The notes beneath the pieces were generated by a model that was not told the DNA's origin, did not search any database, and was given only the letters and a program-made list of their open reading frames with translations. Source: Polaribacter haliotis (GTDB taxonomy: Bacteria > Bacteroidota > Bacteroidia > Flavobacteriales > Flavobacteriaceae). Taken from it: a DNA stretch of 64,000 nucleotides. The DNA is taken from positions 3,730,001 to 3,794,000 of the forward strand of contig NZ_CP061813.1 of NCBI RefSeq assembly GCF_014784055.1, read 5' to 3'. This document shows, in pieces, positions 43,614 through 53,391 of this stretch (position 1 is its first letter; the number at the start of each line of letters is the position of its first letter). Both the position numbers and the translations under genes were made by a program.

Positions 43614-44193
43614 GTCTGTTTTATTCTTGTTCAGAAATCTAAAGAATTAATTTGATGTTTAAGATTTCTCGGTTTCACTGCGTTTCGCTCGAAATGACAA
43701 TTGGAATTTCATGTCATTTCGACCTTGTGGAGAAATTTCAGGATTAATTTTAGTGTGTGAGATTTCTCGGCTTCACTGTGTTTCGCTCGAAATGACACAA
43801 TTTGGAGTTCCCATGTCATTTCGACCTTGTGGAGAAATTTCAGGATTAATTTTAGTGTGTGAGATTTCTCGGCTTCACTGCGTTTCGCTCGAAATGACAA
43901 TTGGAATTTCATGTCATTTCGACCTTGTGGAGAAATTTCAGGATTAATTTTAGTGTGTGAGATTTCTCGGCTTCACTACGTTTCGCTCGAAATGACAATT
44001 GGAATTTCATGTCATTTCGACCTTGTGGAGAAATTTCAGGATTAATTTTAGTGTGTGAGATTTCTCGGCTTCACTACGTTTCGCTCGAAATGACAATTGG
44101 AGTTTCCATGTCATTTCGACCTTGTGGAGAAATCTCGGAATTTAATTTGATTTTTGAGATTTCTCGGCTACACTTTGTTCCGCTCGAAATGAC
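43614..44193. repeat. Array of 84-bp imperfect palindromes (five intact units, one degenerate)
   Basis: Units at 43713-43796, 43815-43898, 43913-43996, 44011-44094 and 44110-44193 are each exactly 84 bp, separated by 14-18 bp; a degenerate unit lies at 43614-43698. Each starts GTCATTTCGACC and ends TCGAAATGAC (complementary ends), with inner arms GAGAAATYTC and GAGATTTCTC. Four of the units (43713 to 44094) are nearly identical inside (AGGATTAATTTTAGTGTGT); the outermost two share another core (AATTAATTTGAT-like). The array sits between a rightward and a leftward gene, so extruded stems are possible. Confidence 0.9.
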
Positions 44194-44210
44194 ATTTATT
44201 TTAAAACAAA

Positions 44211-44238
44211 AAAGCCGAAACAACTAAGTTTCGGCTTT
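44211..44238 (-). terminator. Intrinsic terminator of the 2980-residue gene
   Basis: AAAGCCGAAAC (44211-44221) and GTTTCGGCTTT (44228-44238), perfect 11-bp stem and 6-base loop. It lies 22 bp past the stop of the leftward giant gene, with T-rich sequence on its far side on the minus strand. Confidence 0.88.
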
Positions 44239-44260
44239 CTATATTATTTTAATTAAGTTT

Positions 44261-47200
44261 TTATTCAATTAAAATCTTCTTAGATATTTTACCTTCTTCA
44301 GTTTCAATATTTAAAATATATACAGTTGCAGAGAGCTTGTTTGTTTTTAGTCTGTTTTCTGTAATATTTTCTACTTTTTTCCATTCACGAACTTTCTGTC
44401 CTAAAACATTAAATAAGGCAACTCTCTTAATTTTAAGTAATTTGTTATTCTGGATAACCACTTCTTTAGAATCATTGTCCATAAAGATTGATAATTCTTT
44501 ATTTAAAGGATTTACATCTTCTGTACTTAATGCATTTTCTTTAGAGAAAGTTATAAAGAAACGATTTGTATAAACACCATTTTCTATGTTTAACTCTAAA
44601 GGAGTTTTACTTAATGTATAATAAGTACCTGTTAATTTATCTAATAAGTAAACAGGTTTGTCTATATTTTTAACTTCATCTATCTGAATTGATTTAGACT
44701 CGTTATTAGAAGTAGCTATTGTTAAGGGAACTTCTAATTGGTTTGTTATTTCAGAAACTCCTGCAATTACTAATTTTCTATTATTCATTTCAGGGAAATT
44801 CCAATAGATGTCATTTTCGCCAACGTCAAATATTTCGCTATCGAAACCATTCTCGTAGTTATAGGTGTTTCCTCTTCTAAAAGAAATTCCAATTTGTCTA
44901 TGTAATTGAACTTGATCGGTTGTAGTTCTGTTAAAACCTAATTTTAAAATTGGCAATAAGTCAAATTCATCCTCATTCTCATCACCATTATTTTTTTGTT
45001 TTTGATTAGATTTAAAGAAAAATGTACCACCAGAGGCAAAATCATCGTCTTCATAATTTCTCTGAGAGTTTTCGAATCTTAAAGTTCCTCCATCTGCATC
45101 TGCTCTTACAAAAAAACCTTGAGCAACAGCAATGTATCTATTTGGTGCATGATATGTACCTTCACCTAAACTTGGAAAAAAACCTTTTTTAAATTTAATA
45201 TCATCTATAACCAAATTATAAGGTCTATTGGTTGTTATTGTAAATGTTGTAACATCTACCCAATTTAAAATTATTTCTTGCCCAGAAGCACCAGTTAATA
45301 ATTGAGTTTCTACTGTTTGAGAATTATCTGGCGTAAGCGTTACTGTTGGATCTGATACAGGTGATGATGGTGCATTATTAAATAAATATATAGAGGTAAT
45401 TTCGATAGCTTTATCAAAAGTAAAAGTTACGTCATATGTATCTGTACCACTTTCCGATTTTGTAATAACTTTCGCAGTTGTGCCTCCTATATTTGCCACA
45501 TTAGGATCTATAGTAATTGAATTGCTAGAAAATTCTACAGTTACTTCTGTATCATCTGTTGTTTGTGTAACATTTGATCCATTATCTACTGCTGTTTCCC
45601 AATTATAAACTGAAGGGTCTGAAGATGGCACACCATTAGCTGCAATTCCCATAGTTAAGTTTCTTTGAGAATAACCACCATAATATCCTGCAAAAGTATG
45701 ACCTGTAATACCACTTGGCTCTGTATCTTCTCCTGTGTGTTCCCAGAAGTACAAAGTACCTTCAATAGCATCTATATTTGTGTTTATAAAGTCTGTAGCA
45801 TCTAAAGCACTTGGATAAGGATTACCAACTAAGGTAGATGTATTTGCGACTAAAGGAATACTTATGGAACCATCATTAGGAGTTCCAACAAATGTAAAGT
45901 TTTGTGGATTTGCTCCTGTACTTTTCATTGTGTAACCTAAACCTCTTTTAATAACTCCAGTTTCTAATTTTCTTACGTAATTTTCTGAACGTTCATCTTC
46001 TTGTGCTGGGTCGTTTTGATTGGTGTAAATCCAGAAATTAGAAATTGTAATTGGTGAACCTGTAGCTCCATTTAAACCTCGGTTTGGTACACCAGATTGA
46101 TCTAAAGAAACCCAATTTATATCTGTTATGGTTGATGATGCAGAAGTTGGAGTACTACCATCTTTCATTACTTGTGCAACTCTATATGTGTCCAAGCCTA
46201 ATTCTCTTACAGGAGAAGTCCAATAGTGATACCTATATACATTTGGTACTACAGATTGTTGGTCTCTAAATAATTTTCCATTACCTTCTACATTAGATAA
46301 ACCTACGTGTGTTTGTACCAATTGTCCATCGCCAATTAACCTTAATTGTCCATCTAATATAAAATCTTCATCGAATTCTAAATACCTATCATCAGCAACC
46401 ATTAATTTAGAATTGGTTTTAATCCATACACATTCTACTTCTACATTTTCGTTAAGTATTGCGTGGTTTGCAGTAGATTGAGCATCGATAACCATTACTT
46501 TGTCTCTATCAAATGAATTTGTACTTGGTCCACCAGTTACTGGAACACTGTTTCCACCTACCCAAGAGCCAGAAACTCCCATGTTTCCATTCCAGAAAAT
46601 TCCATTGATTTCGCTATAAGTAAAATATTTTATACCATTAAAATCGTAATCTGCTGTGTAAACTGTACCAATATCAGTTAAGGGTACGTAATTTACGTTA
46701 GTGGTAAAAGCGGCATCATCTGCTACTTTTAAAACTTTAACTGTATTTGGGGTTGTAAGTGCAGCATCTATGGTTGCTTGTGTTACAGTAATTTCAACAG
46801 TTCCAACACTACCATTTTCAACTATTTTCCATTTTCTACCAATTGTTTTTTCTGGAGCACAAATTAGTTCAGTTTCTGTTATTGTATTTATGACTCCGTT
46901 ATTATTTCCCCAAACTAAAAAATCTTTATTAGACGTAAACGTATTTGTGTTTAATGCATTTGTAGTTTGTATTTCATTTAAACCAATTGTAATTATTGCA
47001 TCTGAATTAACAGATTTAGATTGTTTTTGATTTAAAACCATTGCATCGTCTCTACCAATACCAGCAACATCATTATGATAGGTACTATTTGCAGTATGAT
47101 CCCAAATTTTGGTATTTAAATCTTTTAGAATATAATCACCTTCTACAATACCAGCATCGTTGTCTATAATATCTAATGTTTTACCATATTTTATTGCCAA

Positions 47201-50200
47201 ATAAGATTGAATGTGTTGTTGTTCTAAATCTGATGGAACCGTATTGAAAACCATGATTTCTGCCAATTCTCCATTATGGTAAAGTCCAGTAGCATTTCCA
47301 GTACCTAGGTAAAAATCGTTATTTAAACCTGTTCTAGAATGTGATGTGTTGTTACCATTACTAGTTACTAATGAGCGTCCATCTCTAGAAATGTTTTTTC
47401 GAGCTCCAGTTGGTGTGGTGGTATTAATATTACTAGATAAAGTCCAAATATTAAATGTATTTACTGAAGATCCCCAGTTTACACTAATTCTACCATCTGA
47501 TCCACAACAATTTGCAAAATCGTAATAAATGGTTGCATCTGACCATGGCATATGTGCAGAAAATCTTCCATTAGATCCAGCAATACTTTCTGAAAACAAG
47601 TAAGATTGTTTTACTACACCTACGCTGTTAACTGTGTAAACCCATAAACTTTCGTAGGTATCAGTTTCTAAAATACCATTTGGAATTCTCATAAAATCAT
47701 TAGTTCCATCAAAAACTATGGAAGGATTAAAATTGATTCCATTTGCTTCTTTACTTGGTGCAGTTCCAGATACTGCTATTGCATCTTCATCATCTCCAGA
47801 TTGGTCTTCCCAACCAGTAACTGTTGTTGTTCCTGTTACTCCAATATCTGCTCTTAACCATAAAATATTCCCTGCAACTCCAGGTGTAATAACTCCTGTA
47901 GTGTCATCTCTAAAATCTACATCTCCTGTTGTATTTACATCCGAATCTTCGTCAGGTAAATTGGAAGCAGGTGTATTAATTTCGTCGTTAACATCGAAAC
48001 GATCGTTAACTTCGGAACCTTCGTAAATATCTGCTAAACCATCTCCATCTGTATCTACAAAATTGGCTGGATCTAAGATTCCATCTGGAGTTCCATCTGT
48101 GGAATTTCCTGTGTTTGCGTCTGAAGGAACATCAGTTCCGTTAGAAACCTGATTTTCTGCGATATCGAAAATTCCATCGTTGTCTGAATCTGTATCTAAA
48201 TAATCTGGGTTGTCTGTTGAATCGTGATTGTTTGGAGTAGATAAATTAATTCCTGTTATTCCTCCACAAGGAGAACAATCTGGATCGTAAGCATCATTTA
48301 AACCATCGTTATCTGTATCTGTATCTCCTGCAGTTGCTGGAGCAATATAACCAGTTGTAGTTTGTGCTTCTACATTATCTGGAATTCCATCATTATCTGC
48401 ATCGATATCTAAATGATTTGGAACACCATCTCCATCGAAATCGTATACATCTGGAATTCCATTTCCATCTGCATCTGTGTAATTGGTTGTTCCTCCAGGA
48501 CCACCACTTCCATCATCAGAAGTGTCTAAATAGTTTAGAGTTCCATCATTATCCTCATCTCCATCAGGGTCATTTCCACCACTTTCGTTAATGTCTGGAA
48601 TTCCATCTCCATCATCATCTATATCTGCTGAATTTGCAAAACCATCATTATCGGAATCAACACCAATAATCGTGTCTCTATAATCTAAATCTCCACCAAT
48701 TAAAACATCGCTATCTGAAGCATCATCTAAAAAACCATCTGATTTCGGCGCTACATGAATACCATTAATATCTGTGTAGCCTTGATCTGTATCAGAATCT
48801 TCAAGAGCGTCTAATAATCCGTTTGTACCAACAGCGCCAGTAAACATACCTCCTGAATTTGCAGGAAGTGCTTCGTTAATAATTCCTTCATCTATATCGT
48901 TCGTTCCATCTCCATCTGAATCTAAATCTAAATAATCTGCATTTACATCTCCATCTGTATTTACAGGAGTTATACCAGCATCATATGCTAAATCTATTCC
49001 TGTTATACTATAACTTCCTGTTGGAGCTATATAGCCTATTGTAGATTGTGCTTCGATATTATCTGGGATTCCATCGTTATCTGCATCTAAATCAACATAA
49101 TCGAAAACACCATCATTATCTGAATCTAATGGAGTACAAAAAGTTAAATCTCCAATAGCGATATCTTGTATTCCAGAAACATTTCCACTTCCAGCGTTTG
49201 TGTAAATTACTTGTATTTTAGTAACAAAAATAGGTAAGGAGTTTATAACAATATTTGTAGACCCTGTTCCTGTTCCTCTAAAATTATTGCCACCTGTATT
49301 TGTGTTATCTGCTCCTAAAGTATAATCTGCTGGTGCTAATGTGTAGTTCGTTCCATCTTCTTTTGTGATTGCTAATTGAACGTTATCAATGGCAATGGTT
49401 CCATTATCTCTATTTACATCGTAAATTGTGAACGCAAGGTTGTAAACTGGTGCACTAAACGTAAACGTATGTCTAGACTCTGCATTTTCTGTTGATAGTT
49501 GAGATAATGTGTAAGAACTGTTTGCTGTAACATCGTTGTTTATGCGATAATTACTATCACTTAAAACGTTTGAAGTTCTAGATAATTTTATTGTTACATC
49601 TGCATTTACAATTTCATCATCTGTTACTATAGGATCTTCTCCTAAGGTTGGGTCTGAGGTTAAATCTTCGTTATATTCATCATACCAATCTAATGTACCT
49701 TGGTTAGCAACATCAATACATCTGTCACTTGCTCCATATTCTATGGAATCTACAATACCATCATTATCGTCATCTAAATCTACTTCGTCATTAACTCCAT
49801 CTCCATCTGTATCTTTTGTAAAGGTATCGTCTCTATAATCTACATCTCCACCATTAAATACATCTCCATCTTCATCTGGAAAATTATTTGTTTGAGAGCT
49901 ATCAAAAGAACCATTTACATCTACATAATTGTCTCCATTATCGTAGGCGTTATCTAAACCATTGTTTCCATAAACTCCTGTTAAAGTTAAGCCTGCTTCT
50001 ACATTATCTAAAATTCCATCGTTGTCGGAATCTGTTTCTAAATAATCTTTTTTACCATCACCATCTGTATCTTCAGGAGTTATACCACCTGTATATGCAG
50101 TGTCTACTCCATTTGCATCGAAAACACCATCTGGAGCTGTATAGCCAGTTGTAGATTGCGCTTCTATATTATCTGGAATACCATCATTATCTGAATCTAA

Positions 50201-53200
50201 ATCTAGACAGTTTAAAATACCATCTCCATCTATATCGTCTGTTAAATTGATATGTGCTACTTGAAAATTATTTAAACTATAAGTAGAGGTTTGTCCAAAA
50301 AATGAATTATCTACATAGTAATCTGCACCATTTGCGGATACAATACTTGTATAAATTACAGCTCCATTAACCAAATAAGTTACTGTTGTTCCTATTTTTC
50401 TGATACTTAGAACATTGCCATCTGCTCCATTGCTGAAACTTCCTTTAAGCGTACCATTTTCATAGATTAATAATGGCCCTGCACTTTCCCTTATTAAAAA
50501 GGCATAATCTATATCTTCGAAAGAATTGGTGGTGTTAGTGCCAGCTTCATTAATACCCATTCTAACAAATCTATCGGTATCAGAAGCGAATGTACCACTT
50601 AAAGTAAAACTCATTTCGAAATTAGTATTCGGGTCTATTGATGAGAAATTTTGCGAGTGCGTACTATTTACATTACCAGCTGTACCATTTGTAAAAGTGA
50701 TATTATTACTTGAGTATGAAAAACCAGAACCACCTTGTGTAGTAAAAGATAAATTTGTGCTTGTGGAAGTTTCTTCACTACAACCTTCTACTGAATCTAA
50801 AATACCATCATTATCGTCATCTAAATCTACAGAATCTTGCACACCATCTCCATCTGTGTCTTTAAATGTAGAAGTTGCATCTCTCCAATCTATTTCTCCT
50901 CCAGAAGGGTTGTCTGGATATTCGCTAAAAGGAGTATCGTCTGCACTACCATTTACATCTGCATACGTATCTCCATTGTCTAAACTATTATCTAAACCAT
51001 TAAAACCAACTGTACCTGATAGAGTTAGGTTTGCTTCCACTCTGTCTGGAGTTCCATCATTGTCTGAATCTGTATCTAAATAATCTGGAATAGCGTCTGA
51101 GCCACTGTCTGTATTTACAAGTGTAAAATAAGAATTTGAGGTTCCTCCAGGAATATTTCCATCGTAATTATCGTCTAAACCATCGTTATCGAAATCTGTA
51201 AAAGTAGTAGGAGCAGTGTAGCTTGCTGTTGGTTGTGCTTCTATGTTGTCTGGAATTCCATCATTATCTGAATCTAAATCTAAATAATTTGCAATTCCAT
51301 CTCCATCTACATCGTTATTACAAGATGTTGTATTTAAAACGCCAATAGCATCTATTTCAAAATCGGTAATACTTGGGTCTGTTTGTTTTGTAATTTGTAT
51401 GTACCTAAAAGCCACATTAGAAGTTACGATATCTGTCTGAAAATTATCTGATTGCGCACTTGATGGAGCGTTAAAATTTCTTGTATATGTGGCGTCGTCT
51501 GTAGACTCGTTTATAATAGGAATCGCTGTTCCAGTGGCACCATCTTGTCTTTTCCATGTAATTTGATATTGGGTTCCAACAGGAAAAATAGCTCCAAAAT
51601 CTAAAACAAAAATGTTACCATTTGTATTTAATTCTCCTGGGGCATCATCTGGTACTCCAGTTAGGTTTCCACTATTTGTTACTCCTGTATTAGACACCAA
51701 AGTTGCATTAAAGTCAATACAACTTTCTACGAAGTCTCTAATACCATCATTATCGTCGTCTTTATCTATGTTATTGGCAATACCATCTCCATCTGTATCT
51801 AAAAAACCTGTTACAGAAACATCTCTCCAGTTTACATCGTCAGGTAAACCATTGTCTGCATTATTTCCTTGATCTGGGAAATTGTCTGTTTGCGTATTAT
51901 CGAAAAGACCATTTACGTCTTTATAATCATCGCCATTATCGTAAGCATTGTCTAAGCCGTTTTCGCCTACAGTGCCACTTAAAATAATATTTGCTTCTGT
52001 AGTGTCTGAAGCACCATCATTATCGGAATCTAAATCTCTATAATCTGCTTCTCCATTCGCTTCGGAATTTACGGGAGTAATTGCAGTTCCTGGTGTTCCT
52101 CCTGAAACAACAGGGTCGTAATTATCATCTAAACCATCGTTATCTGCATCTGTAAAACCAGCACCAACTGCTCCACTTGGTGCAATGTAACCATTGGTGG
52201 TTTGTGCTTCTATATTGTCTGGAATTCCATCATTATCTGCATCTAAATCTAAATGATTTGGAATACCATCATCATCGAAATCATACACATCTGGAATTCC
52301 TCCAGAACCTGTAGTAACATAACTCGTCTCACTAAAATCTGTAGAAATATTATTGTCAAAAGTATCTAAATAGTTAGGTAACTTATCTCCATCTTCATCT
52401 CCTAAAGGATCGTATTCTGTTCCGCTTAAAGTTAATTCTATGGTATCTAAAATACCATCATTATCGTCATCTACATCAATTGAATCTACAATTCCATCTC
52501 CATCTGTATCTAATAAAGCCAAATCGTTTAATTTAATTGCAATATGTATACTTTCGAAGTTTACATCGTTTCCACTAGTAACTGCATTGTCTAAAGGAGA
52601 AAAAGCCAATTCCATTTTCCCTGTACCATCTGGTTTTCCAATAAATATTACCTCTCTTTTATCCCATTTATCATATGCTTTTGAATCTACTGCAACTATT
52701 TGGGTGGCTGGAGTTACTCCTGGTTCGTTAATTTCGTAGGAAAATTGATCTATATATGCTCCTGAATAGTAGTCTCCACCAACACCATTACTTTTGGCAG
52801 TCATAATATACATTGTTAATTTGTACACATTTCCATCTATAATACCACCCATGGACGTTTTTACGGATTCAACAGGAGATGCATTAAAATCTCCAATATC
52901 TCTCATAGATATCCAAGTTAAATCTCCTGTGGGAGGTAGTGGAAGAGGAGAAGCTTCCCAAGTATCATTTTCACCTAAACTCCCTTGCCCACCAGCATTT
53001 GTTCTGTTAGAAATATCTGGAGTACCACCATCATCTAACCAACCTGTAGGAGTACAATTACCACAAGTAGAAGCAGATGAACCTGTACTAGATATTGTTT
53101 GAGAATGTGAACTTAATGTAAAAAATAAGCTTATAAAAAAAATGAGTACTAATAAATATTCTTTACAGGATTTTTTTCCAGTTAAAGTAGGTGTTTTTTT

Positions 53201-53203
53201 CAT
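44261..53203 (-). CDS. Giant T9SS-secreted thrombospondin type 3 repeat protein (2980 aa)
   Basis: Signal peptide (hydrophobic 17-32, ending SHSQ), then an N-terminal domain with CxxCTPTGW (about 45-225). Residues about 230-1766 hold five super-modules of acidic Ca2+-binding DxDxDG repeats, each with DDDNDGI-type and DNDGIPDNIEAQ segments ending in DYRD-like turns. Three inserts are bounded by Cys pairs 495/628, 808/999 and 1162/1356; the first and second resemble discoidin- and LamG-type folds. A LamG-like domain (NILWLRADIGV, near 1775-2010) with a SYLAIKYG/GIGRDDAMVLNQKQSKS block follows, then beta-rich regions and a T9SS type A sorting domain (about 2905-2980). Probably a surface or released protein; adhesion or glycan binding is an inference. 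Confidence 0.87.
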   Translation of the reverse strand: MKKTPTLTGKKSCKEYLLVLIFFISLFFTLSSHSQTISSTGSSASTCGNCTPTGWLDDGGTPDISNRTNAGGQGSLGENDTWEASPLPLPPTGDLTWISMRDIGDFNASPVESVKTSMGGIIDGNVYKLTMYIMTAKSNGVGGDYYSGAYIDQFSYEINEPGVTPATQIVAVDSKAYDKWDKREVIFIGKPDGTGKMELAFSPLDNAVTSGNDVNFESIHIAIKLNDLALLDTDGDGIVDSIDVDDDNDGILDTIELTLSGTEYDPLGDEDGDKLPNYLDTFDNNISTDFSETSYVTTGSGGIPDVYDFDDDGIPNHLDLDADNDGIPDNIEAQTTNGYIAPSGAVGAGFTDADNDGLDDNYDPVVSGGTPGTAITPVNSEANGEADYRDLDSDNDGASDTTEANIILSGTVGENGLDNAYDNGDDYKDVNGLFDNTQTDNFPDQGNNADNGLPDDVNWRDVSVTGFLDTDGDGIANNIDKDDDNDGIRDFVESCIDFNATLVSNTGVTNSGNLTGVPDDAPGELNTNGNIFVLDFGAIFPVGTQYQITWKRQDGATGTAIPIINESTDDATYTRNFNAPSSAQSDNFQTDIVTSNVAFRYIQITKQTDPSITDFEIDAIGVLNTTSCNNDVDGDGIANYLDLDSDNDGIPDNIEAQPTASYTAPTTFTDFDNDGLDDNYDGNIPGGTSNSYFTLVNTDSGSDAIPDYLDTDSDNDGTPDRVEANLTLSGTVGFNGLDNSLDNGDTYADVNGSADDTPFSEYPDNPSGGEIDWRDATSTFKDTDGDGVQDSVDLDDDNDGILDSVEGCSEETSTSTNLSFTTQGGSGFSYSSNNITFTNGTAGNVNSTHSQNFSSIDPNTNFEMSFTLSGTFASDTDRFVRMGINEAGTNTTNSFEDIDYAFLIRESAGPLLIYENGTLKGSFSNGADGNVLSIRKIGTTVTYLVNGAVIYTSIVSANGADYYVDNSFFGQTSTYSLNNFQVAHINLTDDIDGDGILNCLDLDSDNDGIPDNIEAQSTTGYTAPDGVFDANGVDTAYTGGITPEDTDGDGKKDYLETDSDNDGILDNVEAGLTLTGVYGNNGLDNAYDNGDNYVDVNGSFDSSQTNNFPDEDGDVFNGGDVDYRDDTFTKDTDGDGVNDEVDLDDDNDGIVDSIEYGASDRCIDVANQGTLDWYDEYNEDLTSDPTLGEDPIVTDDEIVNADVTIKLSRTSNVLSDSNYRINNDVTANSSYTLSQLSTENAESRHTFTFSAPVYNLAFTIYDVNRDNGTIAIDNVQLAITKEDGTNYTLAPADYTLGADNTNTGGNNFRGTGTGSTNIVINSLPIFVTKIQVIYTNAGSGNVSGIQDIAIGDLTFCTPLDSDNDGVFDYVDLDADNDGIPDNIEAQSTIGYIAPTGSYSITGIDLAYDAGITPVNTDGDVNADYLDLDSDGDGTNDIDEGIINEALPANSGGMFTGAVGTNGLLDALEDSDTDQGYTDINGIHVAPKSDGFLDDASDSDVLIGGDLDYRDTIIGVDSDNDGFANSADIDDDGDGIPDINESGGNDPDGDEDNDGTLNYLDTSDDGSGGPGGTTNYTDADGNGIPDVYDFDGDGVPNHLDIDADNDGIPDNVEAQTTTGYIAPATAGDTDTDNDGLNDAYDPDCSPCGGITGINLSTPNNHDSTDNPDYLDTDSDNDGIFDIAENQVSNGTDVPSDANTGNSTDGTPDGILDPANFVDTDGDGLADIYEGSEVNDRFDVNDEINTPASNLPDEDSDVNTTGDVDFRDDTTGVITPGVAGNILWLRADIGVTGTTTVTGWEDQSGDDEDAIAVSGTAPSKEANGINFNPSIVFDGTNDFMRIPNGILETDTYESLWVYTVNSVGVVKQSYLFSESIAGSNGRFSAHMPWSDATIYYDFANCCGSDGRISVNWGSSVNTFNIWTLSSNINTTTPTGARKNISRDGRSLVTSNGNNTSHSRTGLNNDFYLGTGNATGLYHNGELAEIMVFNTVPSDLEQQHIQSYLAIKYGKTLDIIDNDAGIVEGDYILKDLNTKIWDHTANSTYHNDVAGIGRDDAMVLNQKQSKSVNSDAIITIGLNEIQTTNALNTNTFTSNKDFLVWGNNNGVINTITETELICAPEKTIGRKWKIVENGSVGTVEITVTQATIDAALTTPNTVKVLKVADDAAFTTNVNYVPLTDIGTVYTADYDFNGIKYFTYSEINGIFWNGNMGVSGSWVGGNSVPVTGGPSTNSFDRDKVMVIDAQSTANHAILNENVEVECVWIKTNSKLMVADDRYLEFDEDFILDGQLRLIGDGQLVQTHVGLSNVEGNGKLFRDQQSVVPNVYRYHYWTSPVRELGLDTYRVAQVMKDGSTPTSASSTITDINWVSLDQSGVPNRGLNGATGSPITISNFWIYTNQNDPAQEDERSENYVRKLETGVIKRGLGYTMKSTGANPQNFTFVGTPNDGSISIPLVANTSTLVGNPYPSALDATDFINTNIDAIEGTLYFWEHTGEDTEPSGITGHTFAGYYGGYSQRNLTMGIAANGVPSSDPSVYNWETAVDNGSNVTQTTDDTEVTVEFSSNSITIDPNVANIGGTTAKVITKSESGTDTYDVTFTFDKAIEITSIYLFNNAPSSPVSDPTVTLTPDNSQTVETQLLTGASGQEIILNWVDVTTFTITTNRPYNLVIDDIKFKKGFFPSLGEGTYHAPNRYIAVAQGFFVRADADGGTLRFENSQRNYEDDDFASGGTFFFKSNQKQKNNGDENEDEFDLLPILKLGFNRTTTDQVQLHRQIGISFRRGNTYNYENGFDSEIFDVGENDIYWNFPEMNNRKLVIAGVSEITNQLEVPLTIATSNNESKSIQIDEVKNIDKPVYLLDKLTGTYYTLSKTPLELNIENGVYTNRFFITFSKENALSTEDVNPLNKELSIFMDNDSKEVVIQNNKLLKIKRVALFNVLGQKVREWKKVENITENRLKTNKLSATVYILNIETEEGKISKKILIE

Positions 53204-53239
53204 TATAGTAAGTTTTTGCAGATTTGACGGGATGCATTA

Positions 53240-53247
53240 CAAATATA
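53240..53247 (-). promoter_or_regulatory. Candidate -7 element of the 2980-residue gene
   Basis: On the minus strand TATATTTG (fits TAnnTTTG), 36 bp before the ATG at 53203; a similar element lies about the same distance upstream of the neighbouring giant gene (62120-62127). No clear -33 TTG. Confidence 0.4.
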
Positions 53248-53333
53248 CGTTTTGTCGTTTAATTTACCATAAATTTTATAATTTGCTGTTAAAATTCGAT
53301 AAAATGTAATAAATTGTAGTTGATTTGATAGTA

Positions 53334-53373
53334 ATAAAAAAGAGAGTTAACCTACGATTAACTCTCTTTTTTA
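53334..53373 (-). terminator. Terminator between the two giant genes
   Basis: AGAGAGTTAA (53341-53350) and TTAACTCTCT (53358-53367) with a 7-base loop, flanked by A and T runs on both sides, just past the stop (53392) of the upstream giant gene. Shows that the two genes can be transcribed separately. Confidence 0.88.
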
Positions 53374-53391
53374 AATGAATTGAAGAAGATT

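Noticed and set aside
43614..44193. CRISPR array
   Set aside because: Repeats are 84 bp and palindromic, spacers are only 14-18 bp and similar to each other, and no cas genes are near.
43711..44227. Open frames in the 84-bp repeats (both strands)
   Set aside because: They are translations of the repeat units themselves, with identical peptide blocks, and have no independent support.
50526..51083. 185-codon rightward open frame inside the 2980-residue gene, and similar ones at 47718, 48364, 49888, 51612, 52440, 55514, 58626 and 58887
   Set aside because: They lie opposite the Asp/Asn/Gly-rich repeats; the codon bias of the repeats leaves the opposite strand free of stops. Their translations are low-complexity and do not look like proteins.
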